Origin: Candidatus Omnitrophota bacterium
GTDB taxonomy: Bacteria; Omnitrophota; Gorgyraeia; 2-02-FULL-51-18
Direction of reading: 5' to 3'
DNA: 42,262 bases
NCBI GenBank assembly: GCA_022072175.1
Contig: JAJVIE010000018.1
Location: 1 to 42,262, forward strand
Made by a program: the position numbers and the translations under genes
Shown: piece by piece, positions 31,508 through 37,553 of the stretch
Numbering within the stretch: position 1 is the stretch's first letter
How the letters are laid out: each line of letters opens with the position of its first letter
The notes under the pieces: model-generated
Told to the model about the DNA's origin: nothing
Databases searched by the model: none
Seen by the model: only the letters and a program-made list of their open reading frames with translations

Positions 31508-32883
31508 CATTTCCTCCGGTAGGTCTTGGTGAGATTGCCCTTCACGCAGCGCCCACGGCGACGGACGACGTTGGCCAGGCGCGCGCGGCTGTGGTGGCTG
31601 TGCTGCGCCTGGCGCAGCAGGCCGAAGTAACTATTGGCTACGGCGAGAAAGTCTTCTTCCGGCGTTACAGCGGCCCGGCGCAGCGCTTCTCCCACTGTGC
31701 GGCGGCGCGTTGCGCGATGCCACGGTTTCAGGACGTGACCGACGAAGTCGATGCCGCGCTCGATGGGTTGCAAGATGGTCTTGGCCGGGTTGAGGCGCTG
31801 GCGCAGGCGATCAGCAAGAAACACCTCGATCTTGGCCTTGGCGTCGTTGAGCCACCGTGGCGATTCGTGAAGCAGCACGAAGTCGTCGACATAGCGGATG
31901 TAGTGCTTGGCGCCGATGCGATGTTTGACGAACTGATCGAGCGCATCGAGGTGCACGTTGGCAAAGAACTGACTGCTGAGATTGCCGATGGGCAGGCCAA
32001 GGTGTGCCGGATGGTTGGCCAGACGCTTGTGCGGCGGCACCAGCTCGACTTCGGCGGGCGAGCCGCGAAGCTCGAAGTTCTGGCGCGGGTCGTGGAATAG
32101 GATGGTCTCGGCCAGGCGCATCCACCACGGCTCGACCACGCGGGCGGCGAGCTGCTCGCGCAGGATGCGCTTGTCAATCGAGACGAAGAAGTTGGCCAGG
32201 TCGAGCTTGAGATACCAGGCCGGCCGGCTCCAGTTCTGGGTAACGCTGCGCACCTTGGCCTCCAGGCGCCGGGCGGCATAGAGGGTGCCCCGGCCGGGGA
32301 TGCAGGCGCAGCTATCGGCAATGAAGGCCGCATGGAAGCGCGGCGCGATGCGGTTGTAGAGTAGGTGGTGCACGATGCGGTCGCGGAAGTCGGCCGCCCA
32401 GACCTCACGCGGCTTGGGCCTGGTGACGACGAAGCAGATGGAACGACCGGGGCGATAGGTGCCTTCCACCAGTTCGAGGTAGACGCGATACAGGTTTGGC
32501 TCCAGGCGCTGCTCGAAGGCAAGCGCGCTGGCGCTGTTGCGCTTGTTACGCCGGCAGTCGAAGTAGGCCTCGACCAGGTCGGCGAAGGAAAGATCAGCAT
32601 GGTGGCGCGCGGCTTGATCTGCGGACGGCGCGGGCGCGCCCCTCGAAGCTCTTGTGGTTGTTGTTCTGGTTGCCGTTGTTGAAGTTCTGATTCCAGGCAA
32701 AGCCGGCGTCGGAGTCGAGCTGCGTCCATTCGTGCTATCCACGTCGCCCCACCGAAGGCTGTCGCCGATCAGCGGGGAAACTGCGCCAGACCAGCCCCGG
32801 CTGCTGCCGGCGGTATCTGCGGTGCGCATGGCGGTGGCCTCGTGAGCCAGCGGCACGACCAGATTAAAGAATCGCTCAGTCAT
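31507..32883 (-). CDS. DGR reverse transcriptase
   Basis: The conserved RT part runs from 32598 to 31507 (about 363 residues). It shows motif 1-2 in RPGRSICFVVTRPKPREVWAADFRDRIVHHLLYNRI, motif 3 in YLKLDLANFFVSIDKRIL, motif 4 in GLPIGNLSSQFFANVHLDALDQFV, the catalytic YVDD in YIRYVDDFVLLH, and thumb-like FVGHVLKPW. The absence of a maturase domain, plus TR/VR repeats and an Avd gene, makes it a DGR RT. The start is uncertain: there is no ATG, GTG or TTG in frame between the TR and the RT domain. ATG at 32883 (AAGG leader), ATG at 32829 (GAGG leader), ATG at 32901 next to the avd stop, GTG at 32742 and TTG at 32700 are options. Those except 32700 lie beyond the TR. Confidence 0.93.
   Translation of the reverse strand: MTERFFNLVVPLAHEATAMRTADTAGSSRGWSGAVSPLIGDSLRWGDVDSTNGRSSTPTPALPGIRTSTTATRTTTTRASRGAPAPSADQAARHHADLSFADLVEAYFDCRRNKRNSASALAFEQRLEPNLYRVYLELVEGTYRPGRSICFVVTRPKPREVWAADFRDRIVHHLLYNRIAPRFHAAFIADSCACIPGRGTLYAARRLEAKVRSVTQNWSRPAWYLKLDLANFFVSIDKRILREQLAARVVEPWWMRLAETILFHDPRQNFELRGSPAEVELVPPHKRLANHPAHLGLPIGNLSSQFFANVHLDALDQFVKHRIGAKHYIRYVDDFVLLHESPRWLNDAKAKIEVFLADRLRQRLNPAKTILQPIERGIDFVGHVLKPWHRATRRRTVGEALRRAAVTPEEDFLAVANSYFGLLRQAQHSHHSRARLANVVRRRGRCVKGNLTKTYRRK
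32617..32723 (-). repeat. DGR template repeat (TR)
   Basis: A 107-bp copy of both variable repeats. On the coding strand its centre is rich in AAC codons (TGG AAT CAG AAC TTC AAC AAC GGC). Compared with VR1 it differs at 11 sites and with VR2 at 9, always at a TR adenine. It lies between avd and the RT, as in phage BPP-1. Translated in the target frame it gives Asn at eight positions, so these are the mutable codons, with one Asp. Confidence 0.95.
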
Positions 32884-32897
32884 GGCGGCCTTGACCA

Positions 32898-33251
32898 TCA
32901 TGAAGCGGGCGAACGTGCGGAACGGCGCCATCCACCGGCCTGCCGGCTGACGCTGCGCGTCAGCTCGACGGCCTTGGCGTACTGGCCTCTCGATATCAGG
33001 CGCTTGTCGCAGGACAGCCGGAGCATCAGCTCGATCACCTGGACGCGCTCGATGAGCTTGTCTAAGTGCGGCGTCTTGTCCTGGGCGACGTTGGCCCGGA
33101 AGATCAGCGTTACGATGTCGACGCATTCGTCACGGAGCTTGCCGCCGATGCTCGCCTTGAAATCGCGCGGCATGTTCTTGGCGAGATCCGTGCTGATGTC
33201 GAACAGGTCGTAGGCGACCTTATAGATCGGCAGTTCGGTGTGGAGTGCCAT
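32898..33251 (-). CDS. avd: DGR accessory variability determinant (Avd)-like protein
   Basis: A 117-residue, almost wholly helical, basic protein: LPIYKVAYDLFDISTDLAKNMPRDFKASIGGKLRDECVDIVTLIFRANVA, then HLDKLIERVQVIELMLRLSCDKRLISRGQYAKAVELTRSVSRQAGGWRRSARSPAS. This is the four-helix-bundle Avd pattern (YxxxYDLxxxxxxxxxNxPRxxKxxIGxxL is the hallmark). Avd pentamers bind the RT and template RNA. It follows VP1 and ends just before the TR leader; its TGA overlaps an ATGATG that could start the RT. Confidence 0.92.
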   Translation of the reverse strand: MALHTELPIYKVAYDLFDISTDLAKNMPRDFKASIGGKLRDECVDIVTLIFRANVAQDKTPHLDKLIERVQVIELMLRLSCDKRLISRGQYAKAVELTRSVSRQAGGWRRSARSPAS

Positions 33252-33275
33252 GCTGATGAAAATCGAATTACTGAA

Positions 33276-33725
33276 TCACTGAATGGCTAATCTGCGGACG
33301 GCGCGGGCGCGCCCCTCGAAGCTCTTGTGGAGGTTGAGCTGGTAGCCGCTGCCGAAGGTCTGATACCAGGCAAAGCCGGCGTCGGAGACGAGCTGCTCGC
33401 GCGTCCAGTACCACTCCGGCTCGAATTCATCCTTCATGGTGGCGAACAGCAGGGCCGATTCGACGCGGTCGGGAAGTTCGCCGCCGATGGACTGCGCCCA
33501 CTCCATAGCTTGTTGCCACTTGATGTTCGCCTTCTCGCCGGACAGCAGGATCAGGTAGTGCCGGCGACTGCCGTCCGCACTAATGACCACGCCGACGAAC
33601 TTCTCGCCCTCATTGAGGGGCGGGAAGGGGACGCTGATCGGATAAGACGGCTGCTGCTCGAATGCCGCGATCATGGCGGCGATCTTCGACTGCTCGGCCT
33701 TGATGGCCTCAAGGGTGATGGTCAT
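33276..33725 (-). CDS. DGR target protein 1 with C-terminal variable repeat (DUF1566-like)
   Basis: A 149-residue protein, start at MTITLEAIKAEQSK with AGGAG 11 bases before. Residues 1-30 form a helix; from about 40 it has a lectin-like DUF1566 pattern: ISADGSRRHYLILL, WQQAMEWAQSIGGELPDRVESALLFATMKDEF, WYWTREQLVSDAGFAW and a variable segment, ending SFEGRARAVRRLAIQ. The last 40 residues are encoded by VR1. At eight Asn codons of the TR it has Y, T, G, S, Y, L, N, L. No signal peptide or membrane segment. It is near early genes, not tail genes; its ligand is unknown. Confidence 0.88.
   Translation of the reverse strand: MTITLEAIKAEQSKIAAMIAAFEQQPSYPISVPFPPLNEGEKFVGVVISADGSRRHYLILLSGEKANIKWQQAMEWAQSIGGELPDRVESALLFATMKDEFEPEWYWTREQLVSDAGFAWYQTFGSGYQLNLHKSFEGRARAVRRLAIQ
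33290..33396 (-). repeat. DGR variable repeat 1 (VR1)
   Basis: A 107-bp copy of the TR at the end of target gene 1. It differs from the TR at 11 positions, all at coding-strand adenines (for example AAC to CTC twice, AAC to GGC, AAT to TAT). The 3' part in the coding sense, about 41 bp with the GC-rich GGGGCGCGCCC, is identical and probably holds the IMH site. The stop codon lies 11 bp past the VR. Confidence 0.95.
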
Positions 33726-33758
33726 TGCATGTGCTCCTGAAATGGATGAATGGACGAA

Positions 33759-34130
33759 TTACTGAATGGGCAATCTGCGGACGGCGCGGGCGCGCCCCTC
33801 GAAGCTCTTGTGGCTGGTGAGCTGGTTGCCGCCGTTGAAGTACTGACTCCAGGCAAAGCCGGCGTCGGAGGCGAGCTGCTCGCCGGACCAGTACCAGGCA
33901 GCCTTGAAGTGTTCCGGCAGGTTGGCGAACAGCAGCGACTGCTCGCACCGGGTCGGCAGTTGGCCGATGCCGGACTTGGCCCAATCCATCGCCTTGTTCC
34001 AGGAGGCGCGCTCGATCTCGCCAGGCAGGAGGATCAAGTGGTAATCCTGATCGCCGTTCTTGCCGATGATGATGCCGGCGTACTCTTCGCCGGCCGCGAG
34101 GTTTTCTTTGATCCACTGTTCTTTGCTCAT
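33759..34130 (-). CDS. DGR target protein 2 with C-terminal variable repeat (DUF1566-like)
   Basis: A 123-residue protein; the start MSKEQWIKENLAAGEEY is chosen because GGAGA lies seven bases before, within an earlier ATG (34142) which lacks its own site. It has IIIGKNGDQDYHLILLPGEIERASWNKAMDWAKS, LPTRCEQSLLFANLPEHFKAAWYWSGEQLASDAGFAW then the variable segment and SFEGRARAVRRLPIQ. It is closely related to target 1 but lacks its first helix. The TR Asn codons read S, Y, N, G, N, L, T, S here. It lies first in the DGR, after the HNH gene. Confidence 0.88.
   Translation of the reverse strand: MSKEQWIKENLAAGEEYAGIIIGKNGDQDYHLILLPGEIERASWNKAMDWAKSGIGQLPTRCEQSLLFANLPEHFKAAWYWSGEQLASDAGFAWSQYFNGGNQLTSHKSFEGRARAVRRLPIQ
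33773..33879 (-). repeat. DGR variable repeat 2 (VR2)
   Basis: A 107-bp copy of the TR at the end of target gene 2. It differs at 9 positions, all at coding-strand adenines (AAT to AGT, AAC to TAC, GGC, CTC, ACC and AGC, and GAC to GCC). VR1 and VR2 differ from each other too, so each was mutated separately. The 3' invariant stretch equals that of VR1 and TR. Confidence 0.95.
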
Positions 34131-34156
34131 GAAGGTCTCCATAGAGGTGGTGGGCG

Positions 34157-34585
34157 TTACTGTGGTGGTGTTGAAGCGGTATCGAATAGATCGCCCACGG
34201 CCAGGCGCGCACGGCGCGTGGCATAGGCGGTTTGCTTGTGGTGGTCGACGTCATGCCGGAGGTGGCAGCGCTGGCACAGGTGCGCCAGGTTGTCGTCGTC
34301 GCAGGCTTCCGGCCTGTGGTCGTGAACGTGGGCCACGGTCAGGACGATGCGGATGATCTTCAAGCTGGTGCCGTCATTGCAGGCCACGGTGTCTCCAGCC
34401 TTGTAGCCAGCCTCTCGCAGTGCGCGAGGCATAAAGACGAACACCCCATCCGCTTGGCGATAGCCGACGGCACCGTTCGGCACGCCGCACCACTCGCAAC
34501 GGTTCCCGGAGCGGGCGCGGATGCGCTCCCTGATCTCGGGCCAGTTGGCCGGGTAGCGCGAGCGGTTTTCGGGGCGGATGGGCAT
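34157..34585 (-). CDS. HNH endonuclease-like protein
   Basis: A 142-residue protein. It opens MPIRPENRSRYPANWPEIRERIRARSGNRCEWCGVPNG, with the first CxxC, and later VLTVAHVHDHRPEACDDDNLAHLCQRCHLRHDVDHH, which holds the H-N-H residues and the second CxxC. HNH proteins nick DNA. It lies between the ASCH-like gene and DGR target 2. It may be a general Mu-like accessory protein or help the DGR by nicking the target; the latter is a guess. Confidence 0.85.
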   Translation of the reverse strand: MPIRPENRSRYPANWPEIRERIRARSGNRCEWCGVPNGAVGYRQADGVFVFMPRALREAGYKAGDTVACNDGTSLKIIRIVLTVAHVHDHRPEACDDDNLAHLCQRCHLRHDVDHHKQTAYATRRARLAVGDLFDTASTPPQ

Positions 34586-34592
34586 AGCGTTA

Positions 34593-34973
34593 CTACCAGC
34601 GGATCAAATAGCCGGACATGGTCTTGCCGTGGTTGCTGCGGAACCACTCGAAGAAGGCGGCAACGTCGGAGAAACCATCATCGCGGGCGAGCTGCTCGAC
34701 CTCGTCGGCATCCAGCCGCGTCCATGCCTGGTGGCCACCGAATGAGCGCGGCATCGTTACCTCCCCACGCTCGGCGTCGATGGTGATCATCTCGACGGCC
34801 GTGCAGGGCGCGGTGGCCAGCTTGCGGCAGGCCGCCGTGCGCATGCCGGTGTAGAGGAACAGGGGATCGCCGACGCGGGGAGGATTGCGCTTGCCGCGTG
34901 CACGGATGGTCTGGCGCTTCTCCATGTGCTTCACCGCGTCGGCGAATTGGGCGTGGAAGTTGATCGCGGGCAT
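34593..34973 (-). CDS. ASCH/PUA-like domain protein
   Basis: A 126-residue protein from MPAINFHAQFADAVKHMEKRQTIRARGKRNPPRVGDPLFLYTGMRTAACRKL, typical of phage ASCH-like proteins (xxIRxxxKxxPxxGDxLxLxTGxRT). The end reads DGFSDVAAFFEWFRSNHGKTMSGYLIRW. ASCH domains bind RNA or modified nucleotides. It overlaps the gam region by no bases and follows it by 1 bp. Its role in the phage is unknown. Confidence 0.75.
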   Translation of the reverse strand: MPAINFHAQFADAVKHMEKRQTIRARGKRNPPRVGDPLFLYTGMRTAACRKLATAPCTAVEMITIDAERGEVTMPRSFGGHQAWTRLDADEVEQLARDDGFSDVAAFFEWFRSNHGKTMSGYLIRW

Positions 34974-34974
34974 G

Positions 34975-35496
34975 TCAGGCCGCCACTTCCTCGGTCGCGT
35001 CCCGCAGCAGCGCGTCGACCATCTTGTCGACGGCGCTGTCTGCCGGCTTGATGAACACGGCGTCGCCACCGTCGGTAACGCTGATGCCGAGCTTCTTGAG
35101 TTCGGCGGCGGTGAGCTGCGCCAGGGCGTCCTTTGCCGGGCGCTCGGTGGTGGCCACCAGCACGTCGGCCTGCTCCGGGAAGTGCTTCTTGATGAGGCGC
35201 ACGACCTGGTCGGCGTCATCCCACTCGATCTTGCCCTTGCCCTTCTGGTAGCCGAGCTTGATGCCGTGGAAGACGACGGTGCGCGGCTTGACGAAGAGTT
35301 CGGGGGCGTCCTCGATCAGGGCCTTGAGGGCGTCGTGGCGCTCGGCGGCGTCGGCGACGGCTTTCTTGAGGCGCTTCATGTGGTCGCGTTTGAGGGCCTC
35401 GATGCCTTCGTTAAGGGCGGCGACGATGCCGGCGAGGTGTTCGCGCGCCTCGGCGTATTTCTTGGCGCGGGTTTCGATGTCGACGAGGGAGGTCAT
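34975..35496 (-). CDS. gam: Gam-like host-nuclease inhibitor
   Basis: A 173-residue protein of the Mu Gam family. It has a helical N-terminal half (IETRAKKYAEAREHLAGIVAALNEGIEALKRDHM), then the conserved core FVKPRTVVFHGIKLGYQKGKGKIEWDDADQVVRLIKKHFPEQADVLV and KLGISVTDGGDAVFIKP. Gam binds double-strand DNA ends and is related to bacterial Ku. The position in the early region is as in Mu. Confidence 0.88.
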   Translation of the reverse strand: MTSLVDIETRAKKYAEAREHLAGIVAALNEGIEALKRDHMKRLKKAVADAAERHDALKALIEDAPELFVKPRTVVFHGIKLGYQKGKGKIEWDDADQVVRLIKKHFPEQADVLVATTERPAKDALAQLTAAELKKLGISVTDGGDAVFIKPADSAVDKMVDALLRDATEEVAA

Positions 35497-35729
35497 GCTG
35501 TTTCTCCTGCGGGGTGGTGGATGGACGGGTTGAGGCGGTAGAGCCAGAGATCGCCCTGGCGGCGGCAGACGATGTCGAGGCCGTTCTCCCGCAGCTCGGC
35601 GATCGCGCTATTGACGGCGCAGACCTGGGCATGGGAGACGATCTCGGCGGTGCTGTATTCGCGCCCACCTTCGAGCAGCCGGGCGACGCGTTGCAGGCGC
35701 GACGAGGTTTCGAGGCGGGCATGTTTCAT
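35493..35729 (-). CDS. Winged-helix early regulator
   Basis: A 78-residue protein starting MKHARLETSSRLQRVARLLEGG then YSTAEIVSHAQVCAVNSAIAELRENGLDIVCRRQGDLWLYRL. This is a winged helix (helix-turn-helix followed by a wing with WLYRL). It overlaps the gam start by 4 bp. It probably binds DNA; the target is unknown. Confidence 0.75.
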   Translation of the reverse strand: MKHARLETSSRLQRVARLLEGGREYSTAEIVSHAQVCAVNSAIAELRENGLDIVCRRQGDLWLYRLNPSIHHPAGETA

Positions 35730-35740
35730 GGCGTGGTCTC

Positions 35741-36022
35741 CTAGCGGTAGCGCACGGTGGCGGGGGTGTCGTAGGGGCCGGCGCTGCGATTGCGGCAGGC
35801 GCCGCAGAGGCGGTTGTGCGGCCCTTCGGATAGGAAGGGCTTGCCGCAGCACATGCAGGCGCGCTCGGTGGTGCCCTTGCGGCGATGCGGCTTGATCTCC
35901 TGCGGCGCCTCCGGCGACAGCCGCTTGTGCACGGCGGACGTCGATAGTCCGGTGAGCTGCGAGATTTCGCGGATGGTGGCGCCGGCACGGCGCAGGCCGG
36001 GGATGTCGTGGCAGGTGCTCAT
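35741..36022 (-). CDS. Helix-turn-helix plus zinc-ribbon early protein
   Basis: A 93-residue protein from MSTCHDIPGLRRAGATIREISQLTGLSTSAVHKRLSPEAP, a resolvase-like helix-turn-helix, followed by a second part with CMCCGKPFLSEGPHNRLCGACR, a CxxC-CxxC zinc ribbon. A DNA-binding regulatory role is likely. It overlaps the upstream gene by 4 bp. Confidence 0.75.
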   Translation of the reverse strand: MSTCHDIPGLRRAGATIREISQLTGLSTSAVHKRLSPEAPQEIKPHRRKGTTERACMCCGKPFLSEGPHNRLCGACRNRSAGPYDTPATVRYR

Positions 36023-36216
36023 ACCTGATCCACCACGTTGCAGCCTTCGACGAAACGCGCCAGGGCGCGGATGTCGTCGGCGTCTAGGGTCATGGTTTCC
36101 TCGCCCTTGACGATCATCAGCGAGCGATCCGACCACCAGCCGTAGCGGGCCGGCTGCTGGCGCAGCAGGAACTGCGGCACCTGGCGTTCGAGCACCTTGG
36201 TTTCCGGGGCGTTCAT
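36019..36216 (-). CDS. Small hypothetical early protein
   Basis: A 65-residue protein starting MNAPETKVLERQVPQFLLRQQPARYGWWSDRSLMIVKGEE and ending ALARFVEGCNVVDQV. It shares ATGA with both neighbours, which supports it as a real gene. I do not recognise the family. Confidence 0.65.
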   Translation of the reverse strand: MNAPETKVLERQVPQFLLRQQPARYGWWSDRSLMIVKGEETMTLDADDIRALARFVEGCNVVDQV

Positions 36217-36539
36217 CAATGCACCCTCCGCGCAAAACTGGCGATGCGCAGCAGCTCGGCCTCGGCGCGCGTGAGCGTCCAGCGCACCTGGCAGTTGAAG
36301 CGCACGGTGACGAAGGTGATGTCGGCCTGAGTCTGCCGATAGGTGCCGCAGTCGCGCCAGAGCGGGCTGCTGTGGTGGGGCGGCATGATCTCGATCTTCG
36401 GGTTGCCGCCGATGATCCGCACGATGAGGACGGTCTCGCCGTCCATGAGCAGACGTTCGACGCAGCGCGCGGTGTCGAGCTGGCCCTTGATCACCATCGC
36501 ATTGAGCGCGGCGCGTTCTTCCTTGGTGAGTGCGGTCAT
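36216..36539 (-). CDS. Hypothetical early protein
   Basis: A 107-residue protein starting MTALTKEERAALNAMVIKGQ. It has a strand-rich centre, GETVLIVRIIGGNPKIEIMPP, and FVTVRFNCQVRWTLTRAEAELL near the end. It overlaps both neighbours by one base. No family known to me; similar small early genes occur in Mu-like phages of this kind. Confidence 0.65.
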   Translation of the reverse strand: MTALTKEERAALNAMVIKGQLDTARCVERLLMDGETVLIVRIIGGNPKIEIMPPHHSSPLWRDCGTYRQTQADITFVTVRFNCQVRWTLTRAEAELLRIASFARRVH

Positions 36540-36904
36540 CACTTGGCCTCCTGGCGGGGCTTGATGGCGCAGGTCTGGCATTCGCGCCAGATGCGCATGG
36601 CAAGCGGGTTGTGGGTGGGGGCGGGCAGCAGGGCCTTGCGGCATTCGGCGCGGGCGACGCGGCCGCCGGTAGCCGGGCAGTCGACGTCGGATTCGAGATC
36701 GAGCACGCGGCTGATGAATGTCTGCGGCACCTTGGCGTAGGCGCTGGTGCCGGCCGACAGCGCCCGGCTGACGTAGCAGCGCGAAACGCCCAGGCGCTCG
36801 GCGACGCCGGCCTTGCCGCGCGGGTGCAGCTCGACCTCGCGGGCGAGGATGGCGCGCCAGTCGGCAATCGCTGGCGTCGGCGTTACTGCGGTTTCAAGTT
36901 CCAT
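36539..36904 (-). CDS. XRE-like helix-turn-helix early protein
   Basis: A 121-residue protein from MELETAVTPTP. It has LHPRGKAGVAERLGVSRCYVSRALSAG, a helix-turn-helix, and later DCPATGGRVARAECRKALLPAPTHNPLAMRIWRECQTCAI, a Cys pattern that may bind zinc. The start overlaps the previous gene's end by 11 bp. It probably binds DNA; the target is unknown. Confidence 0.7.
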   Translation of the reverse strand: MELETAVTPTPAIADWRAILAREVELHPRGKAGVAERLGVSRCYVSRALSAGTSAYAKVPQTFISRVLDLESDVDCPATGGRVARAECRKALLPAPTHNPLAMRIWRECQTCAIKPRQEAK

Positions 36905-37553
36905 AGATCGCGTCCTCTTCGGTAACGGGCTTGACCCAGACGGTCTTGCCGAGATTGGGGTCATAGACGGCATCGGCGCGGCAGACCATCGGCGGGCGAG
37001 GGCCGGTGTTGCGATCCGGCAGCAGCCGGTAGCGAGCCTGGATGCCGCCGCGCCCGACGCCCTTGCCGGCCTTCACGCACTCCAGGTAGCCGGCGAGGTG
37101 CAGGTTGCGCAGGTAGTCGTGGGCGGCGGTCTCGCGCACCGGAATTTCCGGCGTGCCGGCATGGGCGGCCAGCTCGCGGGCGTTGGTGTCGGTCTTCATC
37201 ATGCGCAGCGTCCGCCACATCTGTTCCTGGGCAAGACCCATCGTGACGGGCGTGCCATCCTTGCGGACGCGGGGCGCCTCTGCGCCGGCGTCGCGCGCCA
37301 GGCTGTAGAGGTTCGGCGTGCGCCGCGATGCCGGGCCGGTGGTGACGGCGGCCTGGCGCAGGTTGAGATAGCCGGCGTGGAACAGGCCGGTGATGTACTC
37401 GCGGGCGGTGCATTCGCTGTTGATCTCGGCGCCGTAGAGAATGTCGAGCAGGCTGAACGGGCGGTCGGACGGGATCTCGCGGATGCGATCCCACATGCGT
37501 TGGCGCAGGCCCTTGCCGCCGACGAGTTCGAGGTGAGCGGGCTTACGCGCCAT
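36894..37553 (-). CDS. Hypothetical early protein with two winged-helix-like parts
   Basis: A 219-residue protein. Residues 25-75 (FSLLDILYGAEINSECTAREYITGLFHAGYLNLRQ) and 105-160 (MWRTLRMMKTDTNARELAAHAG then AHDYLRNLHLAGYLEC) look like two related winged-helix domains. The end contains TVWVKPVTEEDAIYG. It follows MuB with a one-base overlap. Function unknown, though MuB-adjacent genes of this kind are common in related phages. Confidence 0.65.
   Translation of the reverse strand: MARKPAHLELVGGKGLRQRMWDRIREIPSDRPFSLLDILYGAEINSECTAREYITGLFHAGYLNLRQAAVTTGPASRRTPNLYSLARDAGAEAPRVRKDGTPVTMGLAQEQMWRTLRMMKTDTNARELAAHAGTPEIPVRETAAHDYLRNLHLAGYLECVKAGKGVGRGGIQARYRLLPDRNTGPRPPMVCRADAVYDPNLGKTVWVKPVTEEDAIYGT

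Noticed and set aside
31728-32729. A second long - strand frame across the TR and RT, with an ATG just after the TR
   Set aside because: The product is Ser/Arg/Pro-rich and lacks RT motifs; the true RT frame contains YVDD and all conserved blocks.
31507-32883. RT as a retron or group II intron
   Set aside because: There is no msr/msd-like structure or maturase domain, while TR, two VRs with A-only changes, and Avd identify a DGR.
32724-32897. A degraded third target gene upstream of the TR
   Set aside because: Reading the target frame upstream of the TR meets a TAG within about 20 bases and shows no DUF1566 sequence beyond the repeat.
32617-33879. Three repeat copies as an assembly or duplication artefact
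   Set aside because: The copies differ only at template adenines and each is at a sensible place in a different gene context.
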